This document shows, piece after piece, positions 36,142 through 49,460 of a stretch of DNA of 64,000 nucleotides. Each line of letters opens with the position of its first letter. Position 1 is the first letter of the stretch. The stretch lies in IMG/VR virus record IMGVR_UViG_3300024221_000006, positions 62,001 to 126,000 of that record; one strand, given 5' to 3'. Source of the DNA: a virus. The notes beneath the pieces were generated by a model. That model did no database searches. It had not been told where the DNA came from and saw only the letters and a program-made list of their open reading frames with translations. The position numbers and the translations under genes are program-made.

Positions 36142-36280
36142 TCTTTCTTTTCTTTACGGCTTCCTTAACGACTTTAATGCTCTTTCTTTTTTCAACCACA
36201 TCTCTTTTCTGTTGGTTTTCCATAAGATCTGCAATTCTCGTAAGTTGCTCCGCAATGACTTTTAATAATTGTTCTTCCAT
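36086..36280 (-). CDS. Small basic helical protein overlapping dnaJ start
   Basis: From the Met of MEEQLLKVIAEQLTRIADLM this encodes 64 residues: a Leu/Ile-rich N-terminal helix and a very basic second half (VEKRKSIKVVKEAVKKRKNE). A GTG start five codons upstream is also possible. The last 56 nt overlap the dnaJ start in another frame. Without it there would be a 157 nt gap in a tightly packed operon, which supports it being real. Function unknown. Confidence 0.55.
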   Translation of the reverse strand: MEEQLLKVIAEQLTRIADLMENQQKRDVVEKRKSIKVVKEAVKKRKNELLRTAADRQVSKPSRD

Positions 36281-36298
36281 GATATATTTATACACATT

Positions 36299-36583
36299 TT
36301 ATTTATTGTCTAGAATATTTTTAAGATGTGCACATTTTTCATATTCTTCAGATTCCTGAAACCAATCTAACATTTGCTGTAATGTTCTGATAATCGGTTC
36401 TATTTCTATGCCGTTGTCTTGCATTGATTTAAAGTCAACTCCTTTTTCTAAGATCATATCCCAGTTATTTCTAACTAGTTTATCTTTCAGTTCGTGAAGG
36501 TTATTTTCCATATCTGCATTTTTTTGAATTTGAGCTATTTCATCGTGCTCATCGTTGTTTTGGTCTTCGAAGTCTTCAAACAT
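36299..36583 (-). CDS. Small protein with UVR-like hairpin
   Basis: A 94-residue acidic protein (MFEDFEDQNNDEHDEIAQIQ start) that ends IEPIIRTLQQMLDWFQESEE then YEKCAHLKNILDNK, the UVR-like C-terminal hairpin of the four-member family. It is the first gene after repeat copy 3 and heads the run DnaJ, UVR-like, bS21. See the family finding. Confidence 0.7.
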   Translation of the reverse strand: MFEDFEDQNNDEHDEIAQIQKNADMENNLHELKDKLVRNNWDMILEKGVDFKSMQDNGIEIEPIIRTLQQMLDWFQESEEYEKCAHLKNILDNK

Positions 36584-36597
36584 ATTTCTTTATTTTT

Positions 36598-36669
36598 AAT
36601 TACTATACTAATATAAGCAAAATTTCTGAGATAAAAAAACTTTTAACTGTTTATTTTCAAAAAAGTTTA
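36598..36669 (-). repeat. Intergenic repeat copy 3, likely promoter
   Basis: Third copy of the intergenic element (ACTATACTAATATAAGCAAA, CTGAGATAAAAAAACTTTTA, CTGTTTATTTTCAAAAAA). The minus-strand TTAGTATAGTAATTAA box lies about 20 nt before the start at 36583. In this copy AAACTTTT and AAAAGTTT can also pair and could terminate the upstream exonuclease transcript. That pairing is not kept in copy 2. Confidence 0.75.
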
Positions 36670-36671
36670 AA

Positions 36672-37415
36672 TTAAAATGGAGCTTCAACCTTAGATACTA
36701 GTTCCATATCTGACATCTTTAACATCACGTTCATAGTTCCAATAACATCATCTTCACAATAGTCTTTAATTTCTTCTAATCTTCCAGCGTAATACGCTTC
36801 TGATACTTCACCACCATACATGTTTTGTTTAGGAGAAGGTATCTGTAAAAGATCACAGATCATAGAAAGAGATGCACCATTCCATCCGCCAAATTTCCAT
36901 ATTTCATTAGTGTCTAATAGACAATTCTCCCATGGCTTAAGTTTTTGTAAGTGTAATTGTTGTGGAATTTCTACACCTTGAATAATGGATCTTTTAATTA
37001 AGTAAGGCATATCAAAGCCTTTAATGTTATGACCTACTATTTGAATTTTAGGATTTGCCTTAAAGATTAATGCCATCGTATCCATAAATTCCTTTAGAGT
37101 ATTCTTTTCATCATCTCCATAAAAAGACTTTATCTTAGGGGTAGGTGTAATGCCATCTGGGAAGGTGACTTGTCCGATTGTAATAACTACTGCTCTTCCG
37201 AATTCAGGATAAAGGGCAGCATCCTTGATATACATATCAGCATCTGAAACTCCTTCATACTCTGATTTACTTTGTCTACCATACTTTGCTTTCTTTTCCC
37301 AGTGTGAGTATGCATTTTCTCCAATAATCTCTGCAAAGCTATCTAAGTCCTTTGCAGCAGTTGACGTTTCAATGTCAATAAATAACATGTTTTTTAAATC
37401 TGAAATACTATACAT
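36672..37415 (-). CDS. DnaQ-like 3'-5' exonuclease (PolB exonuclease-type)
   Basis: The 247-residue protein has the DEDD exonuclease motifs: ExoI LFIDIET (Asp14, Glu16), ExoII QIVGHNIKGFDMPYLIKRS and ExoIII YCEDDVIGTMNVML. The arrangement resembles the stand-alone predicted exonucleases related to the proofreading domain of family B polymerases. It would degrade single-stranded DNA or RNA ends. No polymerase domain is attached. It overlaps the upstream small gene by 8 nt. Confidence 0.85.
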   Translation of the reverse strand: MYSISDLKNMLFIDIETSTAAKDLDSFAEIIGENAYSHWEKKAKYGRQSKSEYEGVSDADMYIKDAALYPEFGRAVVITIGQVTFPDGITPTPKIKSFYGDDEKNTLKEFMDTMALIFKANPKIQIVGHNIKGFDMPYLIKRSIIQGVEIPQQLHLQKLKPWENCLLDTNEIWKFGGWNGASLSMICDLLQIPSPKQNMYGGEVSEAYYAGRLEEIKDYCEDDVIGTMNVMLKMSDMELVSKVEAPF

Positions 37416-37656
37416 CTTTTTCTTGTTTTGGGTGAGTTTTTCTAATATTATAAATAGAGACTGGATATCTCATTTGTCTTCCATAATTTCCATTAACAAA
37501 TGTAAACCATCGATGGCCGTATGTTTCTGTTAATTTGTCAGAGGTACCTTCTAACTTTCCTACTTCCCATGATCCTGCGAAATAGAAATAGTACGTTTCG
37601 CCAATAATTGGCTTCTTAACGTGAATAATCTCTAGCTTCTTTTTCTTCTTTGCCAT
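37408..37656 (-). CDS. Small basic beta-rich protein
   Basis: From the Met of MAKKKKKLEIIHVKKPIIGE this gives 82 residues. The N-terminus is a Lys run and the rest is a small beta domain (YYFYFAGSWEVGKLEGTSDK, HRWFTFVNGNYGRQMRYPVS). A promoter-like TATAAT box (TTGAGTATAATCTA) lies just ahead. An upstream Met at 37671 is possible but would put the box inside the gene. Function unknown. Confidence 0.65.
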   Translation of the reverse strand: MAKKKKKLEIIHVKKPIIGETYYFYFAGSWEVGKLEGTSDKLTETYGHRWFTFVNGNYGRQMRYPVSIYNIRKTHPKQEKDV

Positions 37657-37685
37657 ATAGATTATACTCAAATATGTGTAATTGT

Positions 37686-38153
37686 TTATATTTTCTTCTT
37701 TAATCTCATTAAGTATACTACTCTAGAGAAATGATAAAAGGAAAGAATAGGTATCTGTAACACTTCAAACAAGAATAAATTCTGTTCAGTGTTTATAAAG
37801 AGTGTTGGATATAATATTGCAGATATTATTCCAAAGATTTTAAATCTTTTATCAAAGAGCATGATCCATGTCGATGACATAAAAAATAGAATAGCAGATA
37901 TATTATGTATTGTAGGGTAATTTGCAACGCTAAAGCTTGCTATGATTATTAATAAGAATGCCGGTATTTTCCATTCAATAGAACGATGAAGCCATAATCC
38001 TAATGAAACTCCTATTGTTAATAAAGGGAATAAGATTGGTTTTAATTGATGATAATCACTATAACTATCCTCTATGCCTAGGATTAATGGCAGACACACT
38101 GTATATAATATTGCGTAAATACACAGTGCAAATCGTAACCATAATCTATTCAT
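37686..38153 (-). CDS. Multi-pass membrane protein, unknown
   Basis: A 155-residue protein with about five hydrophobic segments (for example FALCIYAILYTVCLPLILGI near residue 8, and ILFPLLTIGVSLGLWL, FLLIIIASFSVANY, ISAILFFMSSTWIMLF, IFGIISAILYPTLF). Basic residues at the end (RLKKKI) suggest a cytoplasmic C-terminus. Two TATAGTTAA boxes within an inverted repeat lie directly upstream. Role unknown. Confidence 0.7.
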   Translation of the reverse strand: MNRLWLRFALCIYAILYTVCLPLILGIEDSYSDYHQLKPILFPLLTIGVSLGLWLHRSIEWKIPAFLLIIIASFSVANYPTIHNISAILFFMSSTWIMLFDKRFKIFGIISAILYPTLFINTEQNLFLFEVLQIPILSFYHFSRVVYLMRLKKKI

Positions 38154-38156
38154 ACT

Positions 38157-38193
38157 TGGAAGTTTATTAACTATACTTAACTATACACTTCCA
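38157..38193. promoter_or_regulatory. Inverted repeat enclosing a duplicated promoter-like box
   Basis: TGGAAGT (38157-38163) and ACTTCCA (38187-38193) flank two exact head-to-tail copies of TTAACTATAC (38167-38186). In the minus-strand sense this gives GTATAGTTAA twice, like the phage box. It lies just before the membrane protein start and could be an operator-plus-promoter or a hairpin. Confidence 0.5.
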
Positions 38194-38209
38194 TTTGGAA
38201 TTGTTTCAA

Positions 38210-38434
38210 TTAAAAGTGTCCGTGTTCTTTAACACGTCTTATCATAAGATATGTGTTATATGATACGTTAATTTCTGCATATCCTCCTGTAATTGTAGAA
38301 GGACAAGATTCTCTAGAAATCCAATAGCTAGGTGGTTCTTTAATTCTTTCTGTTATAAAGTCAAACAGTTTGTCAATGTCCATGTGATGAACCCATAAGT
38401 TCACATGCATACAAGTCATATCCGGATATGCCAT
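38210..38434 (-). CDS. Unknown small protein
   Basis: A 74-residue protein beginning MAYPDMTCMHVNLWVHHMDI and containing SRESCPSTITGGYAEINVSY. It starts 3 nt after the ATP-grasp gene stop. His, Cys and Met content is notable but no motif was recognised. Function unknown. Confidence 0.6.
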   Translation of the reverse strand: MAYPDMTCMHVNLWVHHMDIDKLFDFITERIKEPPSYWISRESCPSTITGGYAEINVSYNTYLMIRRVKEHGHF

Positions 38435-38437
38435 AAT

Positions 38438-39391
38438 TTATTCTTTTATTTCGAATCGTTCGCTGTCAAGTTCTATAGTTTTTTTATCTAAATCATTAGA
38501 TAATTTTGTTAGGGCCTTGTCAGTATCTTTGTTTACTTCTCTTCCGTAAAAGTCTTTAAATATTTTACGGTATATTTGCACAGTAGAATCATAAGGAACT
38601 CCAGGTTGAGAATTACTTTCTATAATATACAATTTTCCTTCTTGATCTTCCATTATATCAAAACATATATATGGTAAATCTTTAAACTTATCACAGAATT
38701 TTTCTATTAGTGTTTTAAATTTTTCAGGAAGAGTTGTAATATCTCTTTTGATATATTTAAAATTCATTTCTTCTTTTCCGTCACCATCACCTGATTTTGC
38801 TTTATCATTTAATGGTTCTCTTTCCATCCAAAAGAAAGCATCTCCTTTAAAGTTAATTATTCTATGCTCTGATTTCTTATCTACGAATTCGGAATATACG
38901 TCAAATTTAGAATGATCAGCTTTATCCCAATCTTCCTGAGATTTAAAAACCTGAATTCCAATACCTGAATGTCCTTCAGCTGGCTTTGCAATTAATGGAA
39001 AACCAATTTCTAAAGCTTCTTTCTCGTCATGGCATGTTTGTGGAATGTTTTCATCTCCATCGACTATTTTATGAAACTCTGCCTTAGATCCAGATTGCTT
39101 AATGAATTCTGGTCTATTATATACATTTTCTTTTTTAACTAATCCTTCCTTTAAAAGGGTTTCAACTACTCCTGAATTATAGGTTAATATAGGATAGTCT
39201 GGATTAATATCTATGTCTTTATAATTGTCTTTATTGATTTGTATAAAGAAATTATCTGACGCAAATCCTTTATAAGACCACCACCTGTGACCTGAGTCGG
39301 GATCAATTGCTAGATAAACTTTAAAAAGATCATTAGTATCTTCGTTTAGGCTTTCGTTAATAAATTGGTTGAATGATTGTATTTGCTTCAT
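38438..39391 (-). CDS. ATP-grasp enzyme with candidate capsid-targeting leader
   Basis: The 317-residue protein starts MKQIQSFNQFINESLNED, which fits the T4-type leader with cleavage after INE. The body has ATP-grasp motifs: FPLIAKPAEGHSGIGIQVFK (Lys of the nucleotide site and Gly loop), a VYSEFVDKKSEHRI strand, and CFDIMEDQEGKLYIIESNSQ with the metal-binding acidic residues and Asn. This is a RimK-like layout that joins amino acids or peptides to carboxylates. Neighbours are a lysyl-hydroxylase-like gene and the collagen cluster. Its substrate is unknown; virion modification or an injected enzyme are both possible. Confidence 0.78.
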   Translation of the reverse strand: MKQIQSFNQFINESLNEDTNDLFKVYLAIDPDSGHRWWSYKGFASDNFFIQINKDNYKDIDINPDYPILTYNSGVVETLLKEGLVKKENVYNRPEFIKQSGSKAEFHKIVDGDENIPQTCHDEKEALEIGFPLIAKPAEGHSGIGIQVFKSQEDWDKADHSKFDVYSEFVDKKSEHRIINFKGDAFFWMEREPLNDKAKSGDGDGKEEMNFKYIKRDITTLPEKFKTLIEKFCDKFKDLPYICFDIMEDQEGKLYIIESNSQPGVPYDSTVQIYRKIFKDFYGREVNKDTDKALTKLSNDLDKKTIELDSERFEIKE

Positions 39392-39398
39392 ATTCTAT

Positions 39399-40016
39399 TT
39401 ATCCACTCATCTTACAGAAACTTACAGTAATATACCTTGTTCCTGAAAAAATAGGCTTTGCACCGTGTCTATGTGTAATTGCACCTGGGTGTAAAGCTGC
39501 CATTCCAACTCTAGGAGGACTAATATTTGCCTTATATAATGGGAAATAAGTTCCACCTCCTGTAAAATCTTCATTCATTCTAACAACAGTTGTTAAATGG
39601 CTATTATCATGGTGAAGAGAAAGGTGCGCTTGTGTTTCTGTAGTATACTTTACAATAAATGTTTCATCTGACATAGAATTCCACTGCTTTCCTTCTAAAG
39701 TCCAGAACCATATTCCTAATGGCCTAACAAATTCGTTAAGAACCTTTGAGTAAATTTCATTCATCCATACTTTGTCAATGAGCATGTCGGTTGTTGGATA
39801 AAATTCATGTCTATCTACTGTCCATTCTCCTTCAGTTTCACATAGTTCAATTAGATCTTTACAAAACTGTTCTTTAAATAAAGGAAATACTAAAACACTC
39901 GGAGCCGCTTCGTCAACTATGAGTTCATATTCTCCTTTTCTTAAAAGGGGATCGATGTATTTGTCACACCATGCATCCCAATCGCTTGCATCTAAAATTT
40001 CTACGTATTTTCCCAT
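39399..40016 (-). CDS. Lysyl-hydroxylase (PLOD)-like 2-oxoglutarate/Fe(II) dioxygenase
   Basis: The 205-residue protein has the complete procollagen-lysine hydroxylase catalytic signature: His135-x-Asp137 in LSLHHDNSHLTTVVRMNEDF, then TGGGTYFPL, ALHPGAITHRHG with distal His182, and SGTRYITVSF with 2-oxoglutarate-binding Arg194. Animal PLOD reads HHDAS..., EGGG..F, HPG.LTH.HEG, GTRYI.VSF in the same order. The enzyme hydroxylates Lys in X-Lys-Gly. It overlaps the tandem glycosyltransferase by one base and lies 3 kb from a collagen-like fibre with Lys at Y, so the fibre is the obvious substrate. The N-terminal ~110 residues lack the PLOD glycosyltransferase domains. Confidence 0.88.
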   Translation of the reverse strand: MGKYVEILDASDWDAWCDKYIDPLLRKGEYELIVDEAAPSVLVFPLFKEQFCKDLIELCETEGEWTVDRHEFYPTTDMLIDKVWMNEIYSKVLNEFVRPLGIWFWTLEGKQWNSMSDETFIVKYTTETQAHLSLHHDNSHLTTVVRMNEDFTGGGTYFPLYKANISPPRVGMAALHPGAITHRHGAKPIFSGTRYITVSFCKMSG

Positions 40017-41890
40017 TATTTTACTTTTTCTAATTTAGTTACTTTTTTTTCAACTCCTGATTTTTCAGCGTATGTTTCGTTAGCAACTCCTTCTTCTTCT
40101 CCATATCTTGACTCTGCTGAGATAGGATAGTCAGGGCTTTCATTATATGCCCAATCTTCTATTCCTAATTCAATAAATCTAGCGTTGATTTGTTCATTAT
40201 AATATTGTGCTATTGTTCTAACTCTTCTTTGAATGTCTGCTCTTGATAAATCATGAGTGTTTCTTCCACCTTGATTATTATAGAGAAATTGAATATAGCT
40301 TAGTTTAGGTATTTTACATATCTTAGAATATAGGAAGCTTCTGATCACTAATTCAAAATCATCTGCAATTGTTAGACTTCTGTTATGTCCTCCTATTTCA
40401 AAATAAGTAGATCTTCTCCATGCTCTAACGTGATTTGGAACTCCTACAATATGTCTGATTGTTTTTGGATTAATATTCTGTTGATTAGCAGGTGACAACA
40501 TTCTACCTTCATACTCTTCTTCTCTATAAGAACCATATCCTAATGCAAACCCTTCTCCATATCTTTGATTTTCCCACTCTTCATTTACCTCGGCAGTATC
40601 TCCATAAAACATACCACAATCAGGATGTGCCTGTGCAGCATTATGTAAATCTTCTGCACATGTTTTAACCAATAAGTCATCATGGTCTAATTCTGCTAGA
40701 ATATATCCTTTAGCAAGAGAACAACATCTGTATTTAGATTCTCCAATACATCCTCCTGATTTTTCTCTAAAATCATACACCTTTACTCTTGGATCTACTA
40801 ACGCAATTTCTTCTGCTATCTTTAAAGTTTTACCTCCATCGGTGGAATCATTTACTAAAACCCATTCCCAGTTATTATACGTCTGATCTCTTACGGATCT
40901 ATATGTGTTCCATAACTTTTCACCAGTATTATATATAGGCGTAAAGAATGAAATCATCTGATCATCTTCTAGGTTAGAAGGAGATAGAATAGAATTCATT
41001 GCTACGGAATATGCAGTGTTTCCTATATTTTCCGTGTTCTCAGAATTAAACCACCTTTTTCTAAATTGGAGAGGAAGAGAAGCTAGGTTAGGAAACTCTT
41101 TCCATGATTCTCCATTTGTAATAATTGCATCAGGATTAAACGACGTAACTGCGTTAATTACTTCACTATCGTCTTCTAAGTATTTAACGTCTAATTCATC
41201 TGCTTCATACGATAAATATTTTATAGACTTTAATTCTGGCTTAGTTTTTCCTATATAAATTATTTTAGGTATTTTTGCACTTGGTACTTTTTCTAAATAA
41301 TTGTAGTGGCATAAAACCTTGTCAATCCATACGAATGAATCACCATGTGTTTTTAATACTTCTTCTATAAAGAAACCGTCTGCTGCATAATTTGCACTAA
41401 ACGAATGAGTATCAAATATGCTTCTATTAATAACCATCTGTGCAATGTCAATTTTCTGAAATGCAGTATTTTCACGACTAGCTACTCTAATTTCTTGTCC
41501 GGTAAAATCTCTACCTGCAACTAATTGAGAAACGATATGAACCTGTGCAATTGGAAGATTCTTTATACTCGCTTTAATAGTTTTGTAAAAGTCTTCGTGT
41601 ATAATGTTATCATCATCTAGTAAATAGATCCAACCTGATTTGATTGTTCTAATAATATCAGAAACTTCAGGATATAATAATCCTCCTCTTTGTCCTTTTA
41701 CAAAATGTAATTTGACATTGACAGTATCTGTTAAGTTCGAGAGAACCTCTGCATCAATATCCTTTAATGCTCCTGTATCAAATACAATGTGCCAATTTAC
41801 TGTTACTCCCTTAGGCGCATTTAATACTCCTTCTTTAATTGTTAAAAGGTTACTTGTTCTGGTACACCTTGTAATAATATTAATCTTCAT
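40016..41890 (-). CDS. Two-domain glycosyltransferase
   Basis: This 624-residue protein has two GT-A domains. The first (about 1-210) starts KINIITRCTRTSNLL and has Asp92-94 in WIYLLDDDNIIHEDF. The second (about 305-560) has MISFFTPIYNTGEKLWNTYR, WEWVLVNDSTDGGKTLKIAE and the metal motif in ILAELDHDDLLV near residue 395. The linker (about 215-300) is strand-rich. It overlaps the lysyl-hydroxylase-like gene by one base, so they are co-translated. Two GT domains could build a Glc-Gal-type disaccharide on hydroxylysine, but the sugars are unproven. DNA glycosylation is an alternative. Confidence 0.85.
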   Translation of the reverse strand: MKINIITRCTRTSNLLTIKEGVLNAPKGVTVNWHIVFDTGALKDIDAEVLSNLTDTVNVKLHFVKGQRGGLLYPEVSDIIRTIKSGWIYLLDDDNIIHEDFYKTIKASIKNLPIAQVHIVSQLVAGRDFTGQEIRVASRENTAFQKIDIAQMVINRSIFDTHSFSANYAADGFFIEEVLKTHGDSFVWIDKVLCHYNYLEKVPSAKIPKIIYIGKTKPELKSIKYLSYEADELDVKYLEDDSEVINAVTSFNPDAIITNGESWKEFPNLASLPLQFRKRWFNSENTENIGNTAYSVAMNSILSPSNLEDDQMISFFTPIYNTGEKLWNTYRSVRDQTYNNWEWVLVNDSTDGGKTLKIAEEIALVDPRVKVYDFREKSGGCIGESKYRCCSLAKGYILAELDHDDLLVKTCAEDLHNAAQAHPDCGMFYGDTAEVNEEWENQRYGEGFALGYGSYREEEYEGRMLSPANQQNINPKTIRHIVGVPNHVRAWRRSTYFEIGGHNRSLTIADDFELVIRSFLYSKICKIPKLSYIQFLYNNQGGRNTHDLSRADIQRRVRTIAQYYNEQINARFIELGIEDWAYNESPDYPISAESRYGEEEGVANETYAEKSGVEKKVTKLEKVK

Positions 41891-41904
41891 ATTTATATTT
41901 GTTT

Positions 41905-42837
41905 TTATACGTCAAAAAAGAACATGTGAAAAAATCTAGCATTGTCAATTGCATCTCCAAAATACTGAGTCGCAGCGTGGATATTTTTAGCATTAAACAA
42001 GACTAATCTATTATACACATTTCCTACTTCATCTATTTTTTCAAAATTAGATCCATCGTAAAAATTCATTTCATTACTATTACCCTTGAATGCATCTATG
42101 TATGCTTGGGTTTTTCTTTTATCGTCATCGAATGTATAATCACCCGTGACTTTACTTCTATAGAACGCAGTTCCAGATGTAGGTGGAGCGTCAGGTGTTA
42201 AATATACCATTGCTGCATAAGTTTGATTATCCACGTGATAAACAATCTGTTGATCTGCTGTACAAAATTGAAATATTCCGTTAGCATACCTGTCGTGATT
42301 CCAATTGAATATTGGTTTTCCTATAATTTCTTCTAGTTTTTCTTTAGTTCCATCTAAGATAAATCTTTCATTTGCTCTTTGGCCCTTGTGATAATCGGAA
42401 GGTGTAAATTCTAAATGGTTCATTGCCCATTCTCTTACAAGGTCAGGATCATTATAAAAATTATCTACTACTATAACATCCTTTGATGTATTTGCAAATC
42501 CTGAATGATACGATAACCAGTGTCCGATTGGACCTATTGCAGTTTCTCCAATACTAGTATGGATGACTAGTGTTTTTAGTTTTTTATCAAAAGGAACCTC
42601 AATAGTAAATGACATATTCTGATTAGTAAGCTGATTTGAATATACTTCCATTACGTCTTGCCTATCACCTAAAAATTGAACTTTAAGAGGTTCATTTGAC
42701 ATTGAAAAGCCTAAAGCTTCTCCGCCTATTAATCCAACCCATCCATTAAGAGTATATGTGTCTGTATTCTTAGTTACGCTTTCCACATAGAATTTTACAT
42801 TCTTGTTAAACGTATCATGTTTGATTTTATTATCCAT
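41905..42837 (-). CDS. Second 2OG/Fe(II) dioxygenase-like protein (DUF6445-like)
   Basis: The 310-residue protein ends in a double-stranded beta-helix with the metal triad: His201-x-Asp203 in QIVYHVDNQTYAAMVYLTPD, distal His287 in LFNAKNIHAATQYFG and Arg301 in DNARFFHMFFFD. SGTAFYRSK is typical of DUF6445 proteins. The first ~115 residues form a separate beta-sandwich-like domain that might bind a fibre or glycan. It lies between the glycosyltransferase and the collagen gene. A Pro, Lys or Asp hydroxylase role is possible; sequence alone does not tell. Confidence 0.75.
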   Translation of the reverse strand: MDNKIKHDTFNKNVKFYVESVTKNTDTYTLNGWVGLIGGEALGFSMSNEPLKVQFLGDRQDVMEVYSNQLTNQNMSFTIEVPFDKKLKTLVIHTSIGETAIGPIGHWLSYHSGFANTSKDVIVVDNFYNDPDLVREWAMNHLEFTPSDYHKGQRANERFILDGTKEKLEEIIGKPIFNWNHDRYANGIFQFCTADQQIVYHVDNQTYAAMVYLTPDAPPTSGTAFYRSKVTGDYTFDDDKRKTQAYIDAFKGNSNEMNFYDGSNFEKIDEVGNVYNRLVLFNAKNIHAATQYFGDAIDNARFFHMFFFDV

Positions 42838-42850
42838 CGATTGTGTTCTA

Positions 42851-42869
42851 TAATATTAGTTATACTTAG
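42851..42869 (-). promoter_or_regulatory. Promoter-like AT box
   Basis: On the minus strand this reads CTAAGTATAACTAATATTA. It begins about 14 nt before the start at 42837. It lies between the collagen terminator and the dioxygenase gene, so it could restart transcription for the modification genes. Confidence 0.45.
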
Positions 42870-42938
42870 ATATTTTAAATTGTTTACTAAGTGTAATAAG
42901 ATAATAAGTTATTACAATCTATATATCACATAAAAAAA

Positions 42939-42958
42939 GGGTCCTCTTTCGAGGACCC
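42939..42958 (-). terminator. Intrinsic terminator after collagen-like gene
   Basis: GGGTCCTC (42939-42946) pairs with GAGGACCC (42951-42958) around TTTC. The minus-strand reading is followed by a T run (CCCTTTTTTT). It lies about 30 nt past the collagen gene stop and ends that transcript. Confidence 0.9.
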
Positions 42959-42985
42959 TTTCTAAAATTATCTTGATGATTTAAA

Positions 42986-48544
<5,559 letters not shown>

Positions 48545-48564
48545 GTTTTAATAATTTATTTTTT

Positions 48565-49341
48565 TTAGTCGTCTAGATTACTTTTGTCGTATACTACTTC
48601 AAACTGATCAGTTCCAGCAAGCTCATAACCTGCAAGAGTTCCGTTCCAGTAAAGTGTATCTCCAGCATCTAAGTCAGAAGCAGGAACAGCAGTTGCACCA
48701 CCGTCTCTTGAGAAATATACGTCTCCGTTTCTATCATTATAAGATTCGTCAAGTGCTATACCGTTTAAGAATACTTGAACTGTTGAATCTTGGAAAGGAG
48801 TATACGTTAGTGTAAGTCCTGTTGATGAGTAATTACCTGAAGTTACAGCAGAGAACGAAGTCTGTGTGAATTCTTCTGGTTGAATTAGGTCTGTTGGCGA
48901 CTGCGATGGTCTCCATGGAAGAACATGACCCACTGTTTCTGTTAATGCTTGTAAAACAGGATTGCTGTATGCAAAACCTGGATCACCAGTATTAACGTAA
49001 TCTTCTAAAGTACCGTTACCTGAGTTATCTACAACGTAGAAATCTCCGGGAACTAACTGGTCCAATTTAGGCCATGCTGAAACGTTAATAGTTCCAACTT
49101 GCACAGCGATAAAATTGTCCGCGTCTACAATAGATTCGATGATTAATCTTCCTAGCTTGTTAGCAGTGCTTGAATCAGCTAACACCCATCTAGAACCCAC
49201 ATAAGCTATAACAACTCCAGCAGAAAAACCGTGGTCTTCCTGTGTGTAAGCTGATTTAAGCGAACCTGATTCAATGCTGGTGTTAATAAGATCAAGAGCA
49301 GCCTGTAAGCCGTCAATTTGCTTGATTTTAATTAATGACAT
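48565..49341 (-). CDS. Fibre-associated structural protein
   Basis: A 258-residue protein starting MSLIKIKQIDGLQAALDLIN, an N-terminal motif common in phage fibre adaptors. The second half contains SSTGLTLTYTPFQDSTVQVF and a final domain (FLNGIALDESYNDRNGDVYF, LAGYELAGTDQFEVVYD). This domain recurs in the gene at 53484-54710, so a shared attachment module is likely. It is 20 nt upstream of the collagen fibre and may anchor it. Confidence 0.75.
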   Translation of the reverse strand: MSLIKIKQIDGLQAALDLINTSIESGSLKSAYTQEDHGFSAGVVIAYVGSRWVLADSSTANKLGRLIIESIVDADNFIAVQVGTINVSAWPKLDQLVPGDFYVVDNSGNGTLEDYVNTGDPGFAYSNPVLQALTETVGHVLPWRPSQSPTDLIQPEEFTQTSFSAVTSGNYSSTGLTLTYTPFQDSTVQVFLNGIALDESYNDRNGDVYFSRDGGATAVPASDLDAGDTLYWNGTLAGYELAGTDQFEVVYDKSNLDD

Positions 49342-49460
49342 GAATAGTTACATTTTTTTTTATTTATTTTAAATGTGGAATAATTCCACTCAATCTTATA
49401 TATTATAAATTGATGGGATAAAGGTCCCAGAATCTATAGTATAAGATATTATTTTACGTA

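Noticed and set aside
49372-49390. GTGGAA/TTCCAC hairpin as terminator downstream of the gene at 49461
   Set aside because: The stem is short and AT-rich, and no T run follows on the minus strand.
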